Shown: positions 27,725-37,528, counted from the stretch's first letter. The stretch is 64,000 bases of DNA from Candidatus Obscuribacterales bacterium (GCA_019637435.1 JAHBVO010000001.1:682001-746000); one strand, 5' to 3'. Notes: generated from the sequence alone by a model not told the origin. Translations and numbers: made by a program.

Positions 27725-30073
27725 ATGGTTTATTCACCCTCGTCTAACCATCCCAAGTTGTTTCCGCACGGCGGAAAGTCGCCGCATGTGGTGACTGATG
27801 AAATTGACGCGGCGGCAGTACGACTGCAGGCTCCGAAAATTCGTCCCGTGAGCTCTCGTCAGTCACAGGCACAGAAACGTCGAGGCACCGCAGATGGTGC
27901 ACGCCCGAACCTGCGAGTGACCATGCACGACATGATGGCGATCCGATTGCCGGATGCGGGTGCAGAAGTGAGTGAACTCAAAACCTCTGACCTGGGCGTC
28001 CCGCAACATGGAATCGCCGACATCGGTATTGCGTCGAGTCGACTGACTTCGGCAAGTCTAGGATTGTTTCCCTCTATAGTGCAGATGGTGCAAAAGCCGG
28101 CCGCTGATAGGGCGACACCAATCACCGATGATGTGGTGGCTGAGCTTCTCGCTGAAATCGATGCATTCGTTGAAAACGAAGAACGCCAGTCCGGTTGGAG
28201 TTCTCAGCAAACGCAGGGCGCTATCACAACCTGGGAGACTCCCTATAATCAGCCGGCGTTTTCCACTCCTGAAAATATTCAATACACGCGCCTTGCCGCT
28301 CAGTATCTGCAGCAAGGTCGCATCGAAGACGCCGAGCGATTGTACAAACAGGCACTGATCGTCGCAGAGCGGACCTTTCCTAGCGGAGATCCTGCAATCT
28401 ATAGGGCCGTTGAAGATCTAGCTCAGTTCTATTATGGACACGAGAAGTTCCGACTGTCCGAACCGCTTGTAGCGCGCCTTCTCACGTACAGGGTGGAACG
28501 TTTATCACCTGACGATTGGCTGCTCATACGCACGGTCGATCAACTCGCCGATGTCTATGAAAAGTGCGGTGAGGCTGTTCACGCTCAAGCGCTATATAAA
28601 TTGCTGCTTGCTCGGCAGGAAGAAGCATTCGGTCGCAATTCTCCAGTTTGCGCGTTCACTCTCAGTCGGCTGGCGGACAGCTACATCCGGCACGGTCATC
28701 CGGCTGCTGCGGAAACGCTGATGCTTACCATTCTTGAAATTCAGGAACAGCTTCACGGACCGTCATCGCTGGAGATCAGCGGAACGTTGAACGAACTTGC
28801 CAGCATCTATCATCGTTTGCGTCGCTATGATCGTTCTGCCGAGATGTTAGAACGCCTGCTCAAAGTTTTGGAATCTATACACGGCGAAAACGGACTGTCT
28901 GTTGCAAGTTGCCTGTTGCGTCTTGCGGACCTGTTGACAGAAGTGGATATGCCGGCTGAAGCTGAGCCACTTTATCGGCGCGCGCAAGAAATTTACACGT
29001 TGAGCTATGGCGATCGCACTGCAGCACATTCGGTTTTCAAAAAGAAAATCACCGGGACGATGTCGAAATTGTCTAAGGATAAACCGGTCGAGCAGGAAGA
29101 GTGCTGGAGATTTCCGGCGATCAAATTGACCTTCGACGATTTGAAACCGACGAATGACGCCGGCGCTGTAAGTCGTTGTTTGGATCAAGGTGTACTCGAC
29201 AACAGCGCAAATCGACCGCTCGACATTCATCGCACAGCGGTGAAAACCAGTGTCGAGTTGCCTGCGATGAAACCTGCAAACTCGTACGAAGTTGATTCGC
29301 AGTTGGACACTCAGGAATTTAATTTCCCCAGTCAAACGCTTAAGCTACAAACCGTATCGCCCGACTCGATTGCGCCTCTGGCATCATGGAAAGACTCTTC
29401 GATTGGAGTGAATGTCGAAGATTTTGTGCCTGACCCGAATAGCAATCTAAACTCAATTCTGGATCCACTTTTCGTGGGTGAACTCAACGAGCGCTACAAC
29501 GAAACTCGCGAGCTGACTTTGCCTATTGACCCGACAAAGACAGTCGAGTTTCCTCTCGATATTTCCGGCTCATTCGAAATTCCACTTGAGCTGTCCGGTA
29601 GCTATGCGCTTCAGGATCATTCGGATGTTCACACTGGCGCGTACCAGATCGATAGGCAGAAAGTCACACTTGCTATGCGTGTTCCAGGTTTGGTTACCGT
29701 AACACAAAATGCAAATGGTGTTGCTTCGAGACCGTCCGGTAGTAACACGCAGCAGTCAATTGAGTCACTGGCTAAACAGTCGATAGAGCGCGGAGACAAC
29801 GTGATTCTGACAAACAAAAACTTGTTGTCTTTTGCTCCTGATCTGAAGCGTGAAACAAAAAACTTGGTTCAACACCAGGAGCAAATTCATTTGCACCAGC
29901 GTGAAAACTTTAGCCCTCCCCAATCGGGACACGTCGTAGCTCCCCTCCAGCAGCGCGAAACCGTGCGCGAAAAACCAGTGCTGCTTCCGGAACCGTTTCC
30001 ATCCTCCCGCAAAAAGTCTTCGAAAACACAATCAATGTTCTCTGTCTCCACACCTGGTGGAGCGCGCGTTTAA
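27725..30073 (+). CDS. large TPR protein, kinesin-light-chain type, with disordered C-terminus
   Basis: 782 residues, no signal peptide. Residues 1-180 are low-complexity. About 185-440 hold five to six TPRs of the kinesin-light-chain type ('YTRLAAQYLQQGRIEDAERLY', 'ELASIYHRLRRYDRSAEMLE', 'LLRLADLLTEVDMPAEAEPLY'). About 440-782 are low-complexity, including a tandem 'PLDISGSFEIPLELSGSY' repeat and a Gln/His-rich tail. It probably acts as a binding scaffold. ATG 27725 has no obvious SD. Confidence 0.75.
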   Translation: MVYSPSSNHPKLFPHGGKSPHVVTDEIDAAAVRLQAPKIRPVSSRQSQAQKRRGTADGARPNLRVTMHDMMAIRLPDAGAEVSELKTSDLGVPQHGIADIGIASSRLTSASLGLFPSIVQMVQKPAADRATPITDDVVAELLAEIDAFVENEERQSGWSSQQTQGAITTWETPYNQPAFSTPENIQYTRLAAQYLQQGRIEDAERLYKQALIVAERTFPSGDPAIYRAVEDLAQFYYGHEKFRLSEPLVARLLTYRVERLSPDDWLLIRTVDQLADVYEKCGEAVHAQALYKLLLARQEEAFGRNSPVCAFTLSRLADSYIRHGHPAAAETLMLTILEIQEQLHGPSSLEISGTLNELASIYHRLRRYDRSAEMLERLLKVLESIHGENGLSVASCLLRLADLLTEVDMPAEAEPLYRRAQEIYTLSYGDRTAAHSVFKKKITGTMSKLSKDKPVEQEECWRFPAIKLTFDDLKPTNDAGAVSRCLDQGVLDNSANRPLDIHRTAVKTSVELPAMKPANSYEVDSQLDTQEFNFPSQTLKLQTVSPDSIAPLASWKDSSIGVNVEDFVPDPNSNLNSILDPLFVGELNERYNETRELTLPIDPTKTVEFPLDISGSFEIPLELSGSYALQDHSDVHTGAYQIDRQKVTLAMRVPGLVTVTQNANGVASRPSGSNTQQSIESLAKQSIERGDNVILTNKNLLSFAPDLKRETKNLVQHQEQIHLHQRENFSPPQSGHVVAPLQQRETVREKPVLLPEPFPSSRKKSSKTQSMFSVSTPGGARV

Positions 30074-30125
30074 AGGCGGGGACAATCAATTGAAACGGGA
30101 TCAAGCGCTAACTTAGAGAGATAAG

Positions 30126-30995
30126 CTATTCGGCGTCTTCCGGCGCATCTGAAGAATCAGAATCCTCGGCAGGTAGGCTGCCGCCCGGTGTAGACAGTGC
30201 GGTGAGGGCCTTCACAATTGCTTTGTCTGCGGGGTTCAACTCGGCGGCTTTTTTGAGTGAAGCGATAGCTTCAGTCATCTTTTTCTCATGCGCAAGCGCG
30301 ATACCCAGATGATAATGGGCATTCGCATTGCCTGGGTTCATCTCGACTGCCTTTTTGTAGCGCGCCATGGCGTTCGCCCAATCATGCTCGCCCTCGTAGG
30401 CTACTCCGAGGGCGACTTCACCCTCGTCAAACTTCGGAACTTCGGCAACTAGAGGTTCCAGTGCCGATATCAATTGAGTTCCATTTTTCTCATACGCTCC
30501 TGCAAATCTTGCCGGATAGCCTTTCGGAAGGACTTTGTCCGAAGCGGTTACTAGTGAAACGAGATCGCTGTGCATACGCGCAGGCTGCCCTTTTACGTCT
30601 CCCAGAGAGATGGAATCGAAGCTGCGTTTATCACCGGCAGGAATGGCTCCGTCGATCTTGACCTCACCGGAGGCAAGCGGCTGATTTTCTTTGCTGGAGA
30701 TTGAATATTTGATTACCGGATTGGAGATTTGGACCGCATTATGGTTCTTGATCTCGACCGATACGAGAGCCTGACCATTAGCCAGTTTCGGATCTTTCAG
30801 AGTAACGGCCACGTTTCTTTTAAACTGATTCAATTCAAAGTTGCTGAAAAATTGAAAAATCTGCACGCCACCAAAGCCGATACCAACCAGTGCGACCAAT
30901 CCGAGACCGATGCCGAAACCACGGGCGGTGCCCGACTTCGCGTTCTCTTTGGCTTGCCGGTCCATGAAATCCGTGTGGATATGGTCGCGCGTCAT
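30126..30995 (-). CDS. membrane-anchored TPR protein
   Basis: 289 residues. A short basic cytosolic N-terminus, one membrane helix (about 27-47, 'GIGLGLVALVGIGFGGVQIF'), a beta-rich domain (about 60-170, resembling FxLYD-like domains: 'VSVEIKNHNAVQISNPVIKY'), two TPRs (about 190-260, 'WANAMARYKKAVEMNPGNAN', 'MTEAIASLKKAAELNPADKA') and an acidic tail. The start ATG 30995 lies 6 nt from the stop of the SpoIID/LytB gene, and its SD (GAGGAATAGGA) overlaps that stop codon, indicating translational coupling. A structural partner role in cell-wall handling is inferred. Confidence 0.8.
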   Translation of the reverse strand: MTRDHIHTDFMDRQAKENAKSGTARGFGIGLGLVALVGIGFGGVQIFQFFSNFELNQFKRNVAVTLKDPKLANGQALVSVEIKNHNAVQISNPVIKYSISSKENQPLASGEVKIDGAIPAGDKRSFDSISLGDVKGQPARMHSDLVSLVTASDKVLPKGYPARFAGAYEKNGTQLISALEPLVAEVPKFDEGEVALGVAYEGEHDWANAMARYKKAVEMNPGNANAHYHLGIALAHEKKMTEAIASLKKAAELNPADKAIVKALTALSTPGGSLPAEDSDSSDAPEDAE

Positions 30996-31000
30996 GATTC

Positions 31001-32230
31001 CTATTCCTCGTCTTCTGGTGGGTCTGGCGGATCAACTACTTTCTCTTCGGGCTTTGCTTTGGGCGGTGGTGGAAAACGAACAACCGGTGCCTTGTACATG
31101 TCGAGGTAGTCTAAGCGTAACTGTCCATCCGGATCTTGATAGTACTGCTGCAAAATTTGATCGAAGCGCCAGCCGCGATTTGCGAACGTATTGGCACCGT
31201 GCTGGCTCAAGCCTCGCGCTCCATTACCCGGACCTCGGTAAGTGAACATCCAGCCGCTGCCTTCTTCGTGCACATCCAAAATGCCGGCGGTGGAGAGACC
31301 AAGCTTTTTGGCAAGGGCGACACCATAGACGACTGCCGTTTTCTTCTGTCCCATGACTTGAACGCTGTGAGCGTTGCCGTTGATGTCCCATTGTTTGACC
31401 GCGACACCCTGGATGTTGGAAACGCCTGTTATAGCTTCGAGCTTGCTGCTGGGTACGTGCGTCTTGCGAATGTTCAAATTCTCCATCGCATCGCCCACGG
31501 TGGCACGATAAAAGCCAGGTTTCACTTTCCCGGAATCTTTGAGAACGATGCCGCGGGTTTCAGCGACGGCCCGGAAAGTCGACGCTGCTTCACGAGCCAG
31601 TCCTTTGTAAGCCTGGTCGCGAACGTCGGGCACCAGATCATAACCCTGCGATTTGAGCCACTTTGAGCCTCGTCCAATATGCGCCCATGCGTAACTGCGA
31701 GCCGCCACCGCTTGCGCCTTTAGCGCTTCAATGTGCCAGCTGGCAGGCATCTCGGCTGGGACGACTCCGAGCAAATACTCTTCGAGGTCGACCAGGTTTA
31801 TAACATTGATTGTGCCGCCGAATGAAACAATTTCCAGGCAGCCGCGCCACCACTTGTCGCAGTACACTCGATAATCCGGCGATGAAACATACGTGCGCTT
31901 TCCAACCGGCAGGTGAAAAGTTTTTCCGGTCGCCAACTCTTTGATTTCGTGACCGGTGATCAAGTAAATCAGATTCGGTTTAATTGGAAAAACCGGACGT
32001 CCGTCGACAAAAACCGCTCCCGGTGCCCAGATTGCAAACTTTGCGCTGGGCGCCTGCCGAACAATCCCGATACGCACCGGATATACCATCGGCGGGTACG
32101 GGTTGAACATGGGGATTGAAACGGTTTCAGACGAAGTCGCCTTGGTTACCTTTGCCGCCGATGCCGGCATGTTGCCCAGCAGCAGAAGTATGAAAGTTAT
32201 TGCAATCAAACAGCTGAGCTTCGACTTCAC
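31001..32230 (-). CDS. SpoIID/LytB domain protein
   Basis: About 409 residues from the chosen start. The signal peptide is KLSCLIAITFILLLLGNMPA. About 120-330 form the SpoIID/LytB domain: 'GTINVINLVDLEEYLLGVV', 'PAEMPASWHIEALKAQAVA', 'ARSYAWAH', 'ETRGIVL', and the C-terminal 'GNGARGLSQHGA' motif. SpoIID-type proteins cleave denuded glycan strands or stimulate amidases. The tail (about 370-409) is Pro/Lys/Glu-rich. GTG 32230 is preferred because the signal peptide then starts at residue 2; an in-frame TTG at 32284 would add 18 residues without an SD. The gene is coupled to the downstream TPR gene. Confidence 0.85.
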   Translation of the reverse strand: MKSKLSCLIAITFILLLLGNMPASAAKVTKATSSETVSIPMFNPYPPMVYPVRIGIVRQAPSAKFAIWAPGAVFVDGRPVFPIKPNLIYLITGHEIKELATGKTFHLPVGKRTYVSSPDYRVYCDKWWRGCLEIVSFGGTINVINLVDLEEYLLGVVPAEMPASWHIEALKAQAVAARSYAWAHIGRGSKWLKSQGYDLVPDVRDQAYKGLAREAASTFRAVAETRGIVLKDSGKVKPGFYRATVGDAMENLNIRKTHVPSSKLEAITGVSNIQGVAVKQWDINGNAHSVQVMGQKKTAVVYGVALAKKLGLSTAGILDVHEEGSGWMFTYRGPGNGARGLSQHGANTFANRGWRFDQILQQYYQDPDGQLRLDYLDMYKAPVVRFPPPPKAKPEEKVVDPPDPPEDEE

Positions 32231-32402
32231 GACCTGAGTTTTTTCCCCGAGAGCAACAAGTACGAAAATTCGATTTGTCTGCAAAGATATTCGAATTCGT
32301 CTAGACTTATTAGGAGCTTTGAGCCAATTTGGACTGCCTAATTCTCAAGCTTCCTCTGTCGATAATACTATGATCGCTGGTCATTAACTTTATAGAGACC
32401 CA

Positions 32403-33086
32403 ATGAAAAAGATACTTATCGTAGACGACGAAGTCGATATCGCTAATTCGATTCAATATGTTTTGAGCCAGGAAGGATTCAATACTTATCTCGCTCACGA
32501 CGGCTTAAGAGCCCTGGAGATGTATGAAAAGGACCGCCCGGATCTGGTCATTCTTGACCTGATGATGCCGGGTATCGACGGTTACGAATTGTGCCGGCGG
32601 GTTCGGGCGATCGATAAGAAGACGCCGATTCTGATGCTTACTGCGCGCACTTCGGAGATTGACACGGTTGTCGGGCTGGAGCTCGGCGCCAATGACTACA
32701 TCGCCAAGCCGGTCCGGCTGCGCGAATTGGTTGCTCGAGTCAAAGCTAATTTGCGTGAAACGCCTGATGCGCAGCGCCAGGTCAGTGGCATTCGTCTGGG
32801 CGAACTTCATATAGATGTCGACAGCAGAACGGTTCGCGTCAATGAAAAGGACATAGACCTCACATTCAAAGAGTTCGAATTGCTGCTGGCAATGGCTAGA
32901 CAGCCCAACCGTGTTTTTTCGCGAGATCAACTCTTCTCGCAGGTCTGGGGCTCCGACTTCCTTGGCGAAAGCCGAACCGTGGACGTTCATATCCGCTACT
33001 TGCGCGAAAAGCTGGAAGACAACCCCAGTGCGCCTAAACACATCCTGACTGTTCGCGGTGTCGGATACCGGCTCGTCTGGGAATAG
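32403..33086 (+). CDS. OmpR/PhoB-family response regulator
   Basis: 227 residues. Receiver domain 1-120 with D8-D9, phospho-acceptor D52 in LVILDLMMPGIDGYELC, T in 'MLTART' and K in 'DYIAKPV'. The winged-helix DNA-binding domain is at about 128-225 ('LTFKEFELLLAMARQPNRVF', 'RTVDVHIRYLREKLEDN', 'TVRGVGYRL'). It should regulate transcription in answer to a histidine kinase, but no kinase gene is adjacent (orphan). It is divergent from the SpoIID/LytB gene, with about 170 nt of shared upstream region. Confidence 0.93.
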   Translation: MKKILIVDDEVDIANSIQYVLSQEGFNTYLAHDGLRALEMYEKDRPDLVILDLMMPGIDGYELCRRVRAIDKKTPILMLTARTSEIDTVVGLELGANDYIAKPVRLRELVARVKANLRETPDAQRQVSGIRLGELHIDVDSRTVRVNEKDIDLTFKEFELLLAMARQPNRVFSRDQLFSQVWGSDFLGESRTVDVHIRYLREKLEDNPSAPKHILTVRGVGYRLVWE

Positions 33087-33129
33087 GCGCGACTGAAAAG
33101 CGATTGGTTGAAACGGTTTAATTTGCTCG

Positions 33130-33215
33130 AAAGGTTTTTTGCCAATAAACCTTTAGATATTGCATTGCGAAATATTGGAAAAACTTCAGATGTCATGATG
33201 GGAATTTCCCCACTT
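33130..33215. promoter_or_regulatory. hairpin and palindrome-like site in the gap before the secreted gene
   Basis: The 290-nt gap 33087-33376 holds two structures. AAAGGTTT/AAACCTTT (33130-33137 and 33147-33154) is an 8-bp stem with a T-rich loop that could end the regulator transcript, though no T-run follows. GATGGGAATTTCCCCACTT (33197-33215) resembles the perfect palindrome at 27609-27628. Nothing else was seen in this gap. Confidence 0.3.
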
Positions 33216-33376
33216 CGAATATGCCGTTTTGGCTTGTTGGACGGTCTCATGCGTACTTTTCCCAGTGACACAAGTGACCGAAAAATCTAAACTCAAAGCA
33301 CGTTGAATGGCGATTGAACCTACTCGGCGCTCCACCCCGCGCAAATCGCCAAAGTGCTCACTCTGTAAGGGTTCCA

Positions 33377-34636
33377 ATGAAAGTATCGGCAGTCCTAGTT
33401 GGCGTAAACGTAGCAGCTACCCTCTCCGTCGCAGTGCAGCATCCGGCGTGCGCTCAAGATCAGCACCCGGCGAGCAGTACGGCTGCATTTTTGAAGTCTT
33501 CGTTGACCGAAGCCGCGCCCGCGCCTATTTCTTTGTCGGCAGCGCCCCAGTCGCTCAGCCCTGGAATTCCGAAGACGTCGCTATCGAGCGCGCGCTCAGT
33601 CGCGACCCGCAAGGCTTTGAATCAGACACCTGGCGTCAAACTGCGTCCATTCGTCGCGAATCGCAGACTGCCCAGTAAGAGCGAATTGACGAGCGCTTCA
33701 ATGGCTTCTCAAGTTGCCGAAATCGACAACGGACCTCAACCGACTACACTCGACGGTGGTGTGAGCGAGTATTCCACCTACTGCATGTCCGAGAATCAGG
33801 ACGCACAAATGAGCGCTCGTGCGAAGTACGCTGTGAAACAACAGGCGAAAAAGCACAATAGCGAGCGTTTGCAGCATGCCGCCAAAGTCGCAAGCAGTTT
33901 CGTCCGCCAGGTCGCACCGCGAGCGGTGCCAGGCGCCTCACCGGCAATTCCCGGTTCTGTCGGAATGCCTTGTGCCGAAACCAATTACAACAATATGCGC
34001 AATTCTGTGGCGATGATGCCGCAGCAAATGCAGCCCCAGATGCAATCGTCGATGCAGTTCTCGCAGCCCATGGCGTTTCAGGCTCCGCCGGAGCCGCCGA
34101 TGCAGCCCCCGCATCTGTCTCCCCAGGAGCAGTTGGAGATGAACAAGCTGGTCGAATCGGCTTGTTTGCAACAGGGCATCAATCCGTACGCAGCGCCTCA
34201 ACCTACCACCAGTCTCTATCAGCGCGTCGGTCCCCCGCCGTTCCCGCTCAGCCTGATTCCCGAAGATACGATGAAGGGTTTCCTCAAAGGCGCCCGTGAC
34301 CGAAAGAGTCCGATTGCCGGTTCCAACCTTGCTGCTGCCAGCGGCGGCGGAGGGGGAGTCGGAATGGGCGGAAAACAGCCATTGCCGGCCGGTGGATTCC
34401 ACACCTACATGGCTCAAACTTCAAATCAGGGCTTCGGAAATTATTCTCGCCTCCCTACCGCGATGCCTGTCAGCAAGCACCCGGTTCAAACCGCGGCGAA
34501 GGCTCATGCGCACCACGCACCTGTTAAAAAGGTAGCTAACACGACCGCTCCGAATTTCTCGGTGCGCCCTGAGACTCCGAAAAATCAAGTTCTCGTCTAT
34601 CCGCCTTACCGCAGTCAGGTCAACTTCGGCTCCTAG
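33377..34636 (+). CDS. secreted Met/Gln/Pro-rich protein, unrecognised
   Basis: 419 residues. Signal peptide MKVSAVLVGVNVAATLSVAV with cleavage likely after PACA. The mature protein is low in predicted structure: Ala/Ser/Pro-rich (20-110), basic (140-180), and a Met/Gln/Pro-rich segment (about 205-260, 'MMPQQMQPQMQSSMQFSQPM') of the kind that can bind metal ions through methionine sulfur, then a Gly/Pro/Tyr tail. No known domain. The start ATG 33377 has AAGGG 5 nt upstream and gives a clean signal peptide; the longer frame from 33314 would bury it. Confidence 0.7.
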   Translation: MKVSAVLVGVNVAATLSVAVQHPACAQDQHPASSTAAFLKSSLTEAAPAPISLSAAPQSLSPGIPKTSLSSARSVATRKALNQTPGVKLRPFVANRRLPSKSELTSASMASQVAEIDNGPQPTTLDGGVSEYSTYCMSENQDAQMSARAKYAVKQQAKKHNSERLQHAAKVASSFVRQVAPRAVPGASPAIPGSVGMPCAETNYNNMRNSVAMMPQQMQPQMQSSMQFSQPMAFQAPPEPPMQPPHLSPQEQLEMNKLVESACLQQGINPYAAPQPTTSLYQRVGPPPFPLSLIPEDTMKGFLKGARDRKSPIAGSNLAAASGGGGGVGMGGKQPLPAGGFHTYMAQTSNQGFGNYSRLPTAMPVSKHPVQTAAKAHAHHAPVKKVANTTAPNFSVRPETPKNQVLVYPPYRSQVNFGS

Positions 34637-34858
34637 TTTGAGTTTAAAAGTTTGGCTTAATTCAAGCTCCAGCTTGCCGGGCCTTGTGGCGGTGTTTCGC
34701 ATAAGATAGCTTTATGAGTGTTTCGCGTCCGATTTTGGGAGCGCTGCAAATCTGTTACGCGTCGGATGTCGAAAAATCCCGCGCTGCGGATAAATACAGC
34801 AGTAAATGCGAAACTCGCATATCATCTAAGGGACGGGTACGCCTGTCGCGAGGTCGTC

Positions 34859-37528
34859 ATGGGCAACAGGTCCAGCAAGCCAAAACAAAAGTCAGACACG
34901 AATGACCATGAAATCCAGAAGATGGAAAATCATGGCGCACTGGCCTGGCAACATTTGGAAACCGGGGAATTTGATCGAGCTTGCGCTGAGTACGAGGCTG
35001 CGATCGAGCTGGCACGGAAGCTGGACCGGGCAATTAATCTGTCAGTTTATTTGAGTTACCTGGGCGTTTCGAAAATTGCGCTCAACGACCTTGACGCAGC
35101 CGAGAAATACCTGCTCGAATCTGTTGAAACTGCTCGCAAATCTGGCGAAGCGGCAATCGAACTGCACGCGCGATTGCTCCTGGGTGAACTGTTAGGTGAC
35201 GCAGGAAAGTTAGAGCAGGCGATTGAACTGTTTCACAGTGCTTGTGACATATCGGCGGAAACCAATGATACTGCCAGCTCCGAGTTGGCGCTGGCTAATC
35301 TTGGACGGTTGTTTTTGAATCTTGGATGGCCGGAACATGCAGTTGCTTGTTTCCTCGAAGCTCTCCATCAGCGTGAGGACGAAACGCGAGATAAGGCAGC
35401 ATTACTTGGAAGTCTTGGTTTGTGCATGGCCGAACTCGGAAAATTCGACCAAGCCGTCTCGTACTATCAGTCCGCTTTCATCGAGGCTAGTCTGGCTGAA
35501 GATTCTCATACCATGAGCATTTGCCGCGGTAGCGAAGGCAATACGCTGTTCGAAATCGGTAATTTCAAAAACGCTCTCAAAGCCTATGAGGAAGCGCTAG
35601 AGCTTGCTGAGCGCGCTGAAGACCCGCATCGCCAGGGCATCTGGCTTGGCAATATTGGAACTACCTGGTTGAAACTGGGGGACGCAGACAAAGCGCTAAC
35701 CTATTGCATGCGTGCTGAGGAGATGGCGCGCGCCAACGATGATTTCCAGGCTCAAGCTGCGCATCTGGATAGCATCGGCGATTGTTTCGTAGAGAAGAAT
35801 GAACTTGAGAAGGCGCAGGACTACTACCAGCAAGCTCTCGACGTCAGCGAAAAGATTGAAGACCGACGCGGCAAGCGTATCTATCTCGCTAATCTTGGAA
35901 AACTGTACGAGCGCATCGGAGAGTTGCAGCCGGCCTTTGAATATCTGGCAAAGTCTGTCGACTTATTTGATGAGTTGCGCGCCAGCATCAAGACCGACGA
36001 TTTGAAAACGTCATTTGCCAATCGCGGAGAAGAGCTTTATAAAAACGTCGTGCGCGTGTGCCTCTCTCTTGGAAAACGAGTCGAGGCGCTCGAGTACGTG
36101 GGTCGTGCTAAGTCGCGTGCGCTGGTCGATCTGTTGAGCAATTCCCCGATTGATATAAGCCATTTGACCGGCAGTGAAGACGAGGGATTGAAACGATTGA
36201 TAATAAAGGAACGCGATTTGCGCGCGCAGATCGATCGCCTTGAACGGATTTTCTGGCACGGACCGTCAATCTCCGACTCCGGACACCGGGGCAGCGGCGT
36301 GGTTACTGCCGATGAAGCGCATAAGGTTTACGAAGAATGGCGCGACGTCGTGGGTCAATTGAAGCGGCGCCATCCGAATTATGCACAGCTGGTTTCGGCA
36401 AGTACACTTGGTTTCAAGGACATCAAGTCTCTCTGGAATCAAGGCGATAGTCCATTAAGCGAAGACACTATCATAATTGAATATTTCTGGACCGACGAAT
36501 TCTTGCTGGCGTGCTCCGTCGCCAATTCCCACCAGGAGCCGGTTGTTCATATGCTGGCCGGTTCGGAAGAGCGTGACATGCTTTCTGTTGATCTTGAAAC
36601 TTTTCTCGAGATGAGTTCGACGGAAGGATGGGAAGTTCCAACGTCGTTGTGTAAGCGTTTGTACGATGCGTTGCTCCGACCTGTATTGGAGGGCATCTCG
36701 CAGGATGTCGGAAGACTGGTAATCGTTCCTCACGGAAGTCTCTTTCACCTCCCATTTGCGGCGCTGCATGACGGGGAAAATTATCTCTGCAAGAAGTACT
36801 CGTTTAGCTACTTGCCCTCAACCAGCTTGATACCTGTGTTGTCTCGTTCGGAAACCGAGGTTGAGCGCAACGATGACATGTCTAGTTATTTGATATCTGC
36901 AATCAGTGATTACTCAGCGACGCGCAGAGATGGGCTGGTCTTCAGTTCGTTCCTCCGCTCCGCAGCCGGGTTGAACGACCTCTCCTACACGATGGAAGAG
37001 GCGCACAGCATTCTGGCTGTCGGCAGTAAAGCTGCGCCCGATGCGAAATTGATTATGAATGAAGAAGTGAAGGAAAGCTTCTCAACGCTGTTCGGTAAGT
37101 ACCCGGTGGTGCACTTTGCCGGTCACGCCGTTTTCAACCCGGAAGAACCTATGGCATCAGGTTTGGTGCTCTCGGACGGGACTGTTCTCACCGCTGCATC
37201 GATTTTAGAACGTAGTTCGCTGAGAACCGAGTGCGGTCGATTGCTCGTTCTGTCTGCTTGCCAGACGGGTGTAAACCGCGTCACGCCTGGAGGAGAGATA
37301 CTTGGTTTGTCTCGCGCTCTTATGTACGCCGGTATGCCGAATTTGGTTTTAAGTCTCTGGGAAGTTGCAGATCGGTCCACATCTGATTTGATGCAGGTGT
37401 TCCACAATGTCTGGCAGGCTGGAAAAACGACAATTGCCGATGCCTTAAGAGTCGCTCAATGCGAGGCTCTTGATAGCGGTCAGCCTATTCATGCCTGGGC
37501 GCCGTTTATTCATTTTGGAATTGACTGA
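34859..37528 (+). CDS. TPR-CHAT protease
   Basis: 889 residues. About 20-400 hold eight to nine TPRs ('GNIGTTWLKLGDADKALTYC', 'ANLGKLYERIGELQPAFEYL'). About 560-885 are a CHAT domain (caspase-like, HetF-associated): 'LVIVPHGSLFHLPFAALHDG', H756 in VVHFAGHAVFNPEEP, and C801 in LLVLSACQTG, the expected Cys-His dyad, then 'SRALMYAGMPNLVLSLWEVAD'. Both catalytic residues are present. TPR-CHAT proteins can be proteases controlled by a partner bound to the TPR part, as in the type III-E CRISPR (Craspase) system; no CRISPR gene is here. The start ATG 34859 follows GAGG by 5 nt and removes an improbable basic 47-residue extension. There is no signal peptide. Confidence 0.9.
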   Translation: MGNRSSKPKQKSDTNDHEIQKMENHGALAWQHLETGEFDRACAEYEAAIELARKLDRAINLSVYLSYLGVSKIALNDLDAAEKYLLESVETARKSGEAAIELHARLLLGELLGDAGKLEQAIELFHSACDISAETNDTASSELALANLGRLFLNLGWPEHAVACFLEALHQREDETRDKAALLGSLGLCMAELGKFDQAVSYYQSAFIEASLAEDSHTMSICRGSEGNTLFEIGNFKNALKAYEEALELAERAEDPHRQGIWLGNIGTTWLKLGDADKALTYCMRAEEMARANDDFQAQAAHLDSIGDCFVEKNELEKAQDYYQQALDVSEKIEDRRGKRIYLANLGKLYERIGELQPAFEYLAKSVDLFDELRASIKTDDLKTSFANRGEELYKNVVRVCLSLGKRVEALEYVGRAKSRALVDLLSNSPIDISHLTGSEDEGLKRLIIKERDLRAQIDRLERIFWHGPSISDSGHRGSGVVTADEAHKVYEEWRDVVGQLKRRHPNYAQLVSASTLGFKDIKSLWNQGDSPLSEDTIIIEYFWTDEFLLACSVANSHQEPVVHMLAGSEERDMLSVDLETFLEMSSTEGWEVPTSLCKRLYDALLRPVLEGISQDVGRLVIVPHGSLFHLPFAALHDGENYLCKKYSFSYLPSTSLIPVLSRSETEVERNDDMSSYLISAISDYSATRRDGLVFSSFLRSAAGLNDLSYTMEEAHSILAVGSKAAPDAKLIMNEEVKESFSTLFGKYPVVHFAGHAVFNPEEPMASGLVLSDGTVLTAASILERSSLRTECGRLLVLSACQTGVNRVTPGGEILGLSRALMYAGMPNLVLSLWEVADRSTSDLMQVFHNVWQAGKTTIADALRVAQCEALDSGQPIHAWAPFIHFGID

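Noticed and set aside
33314..33376. Longer start for the Met-rich secreted protein
   Set aside because: It would place 21 residues before the signal peptide; ATG 33377 has a proper SD.
34718..34858. Longer start for the TPR-CHAT protein
   Set aside because: Basic 47-residue extension without similarity; GAGG lies 5 nt before ATG 34859.
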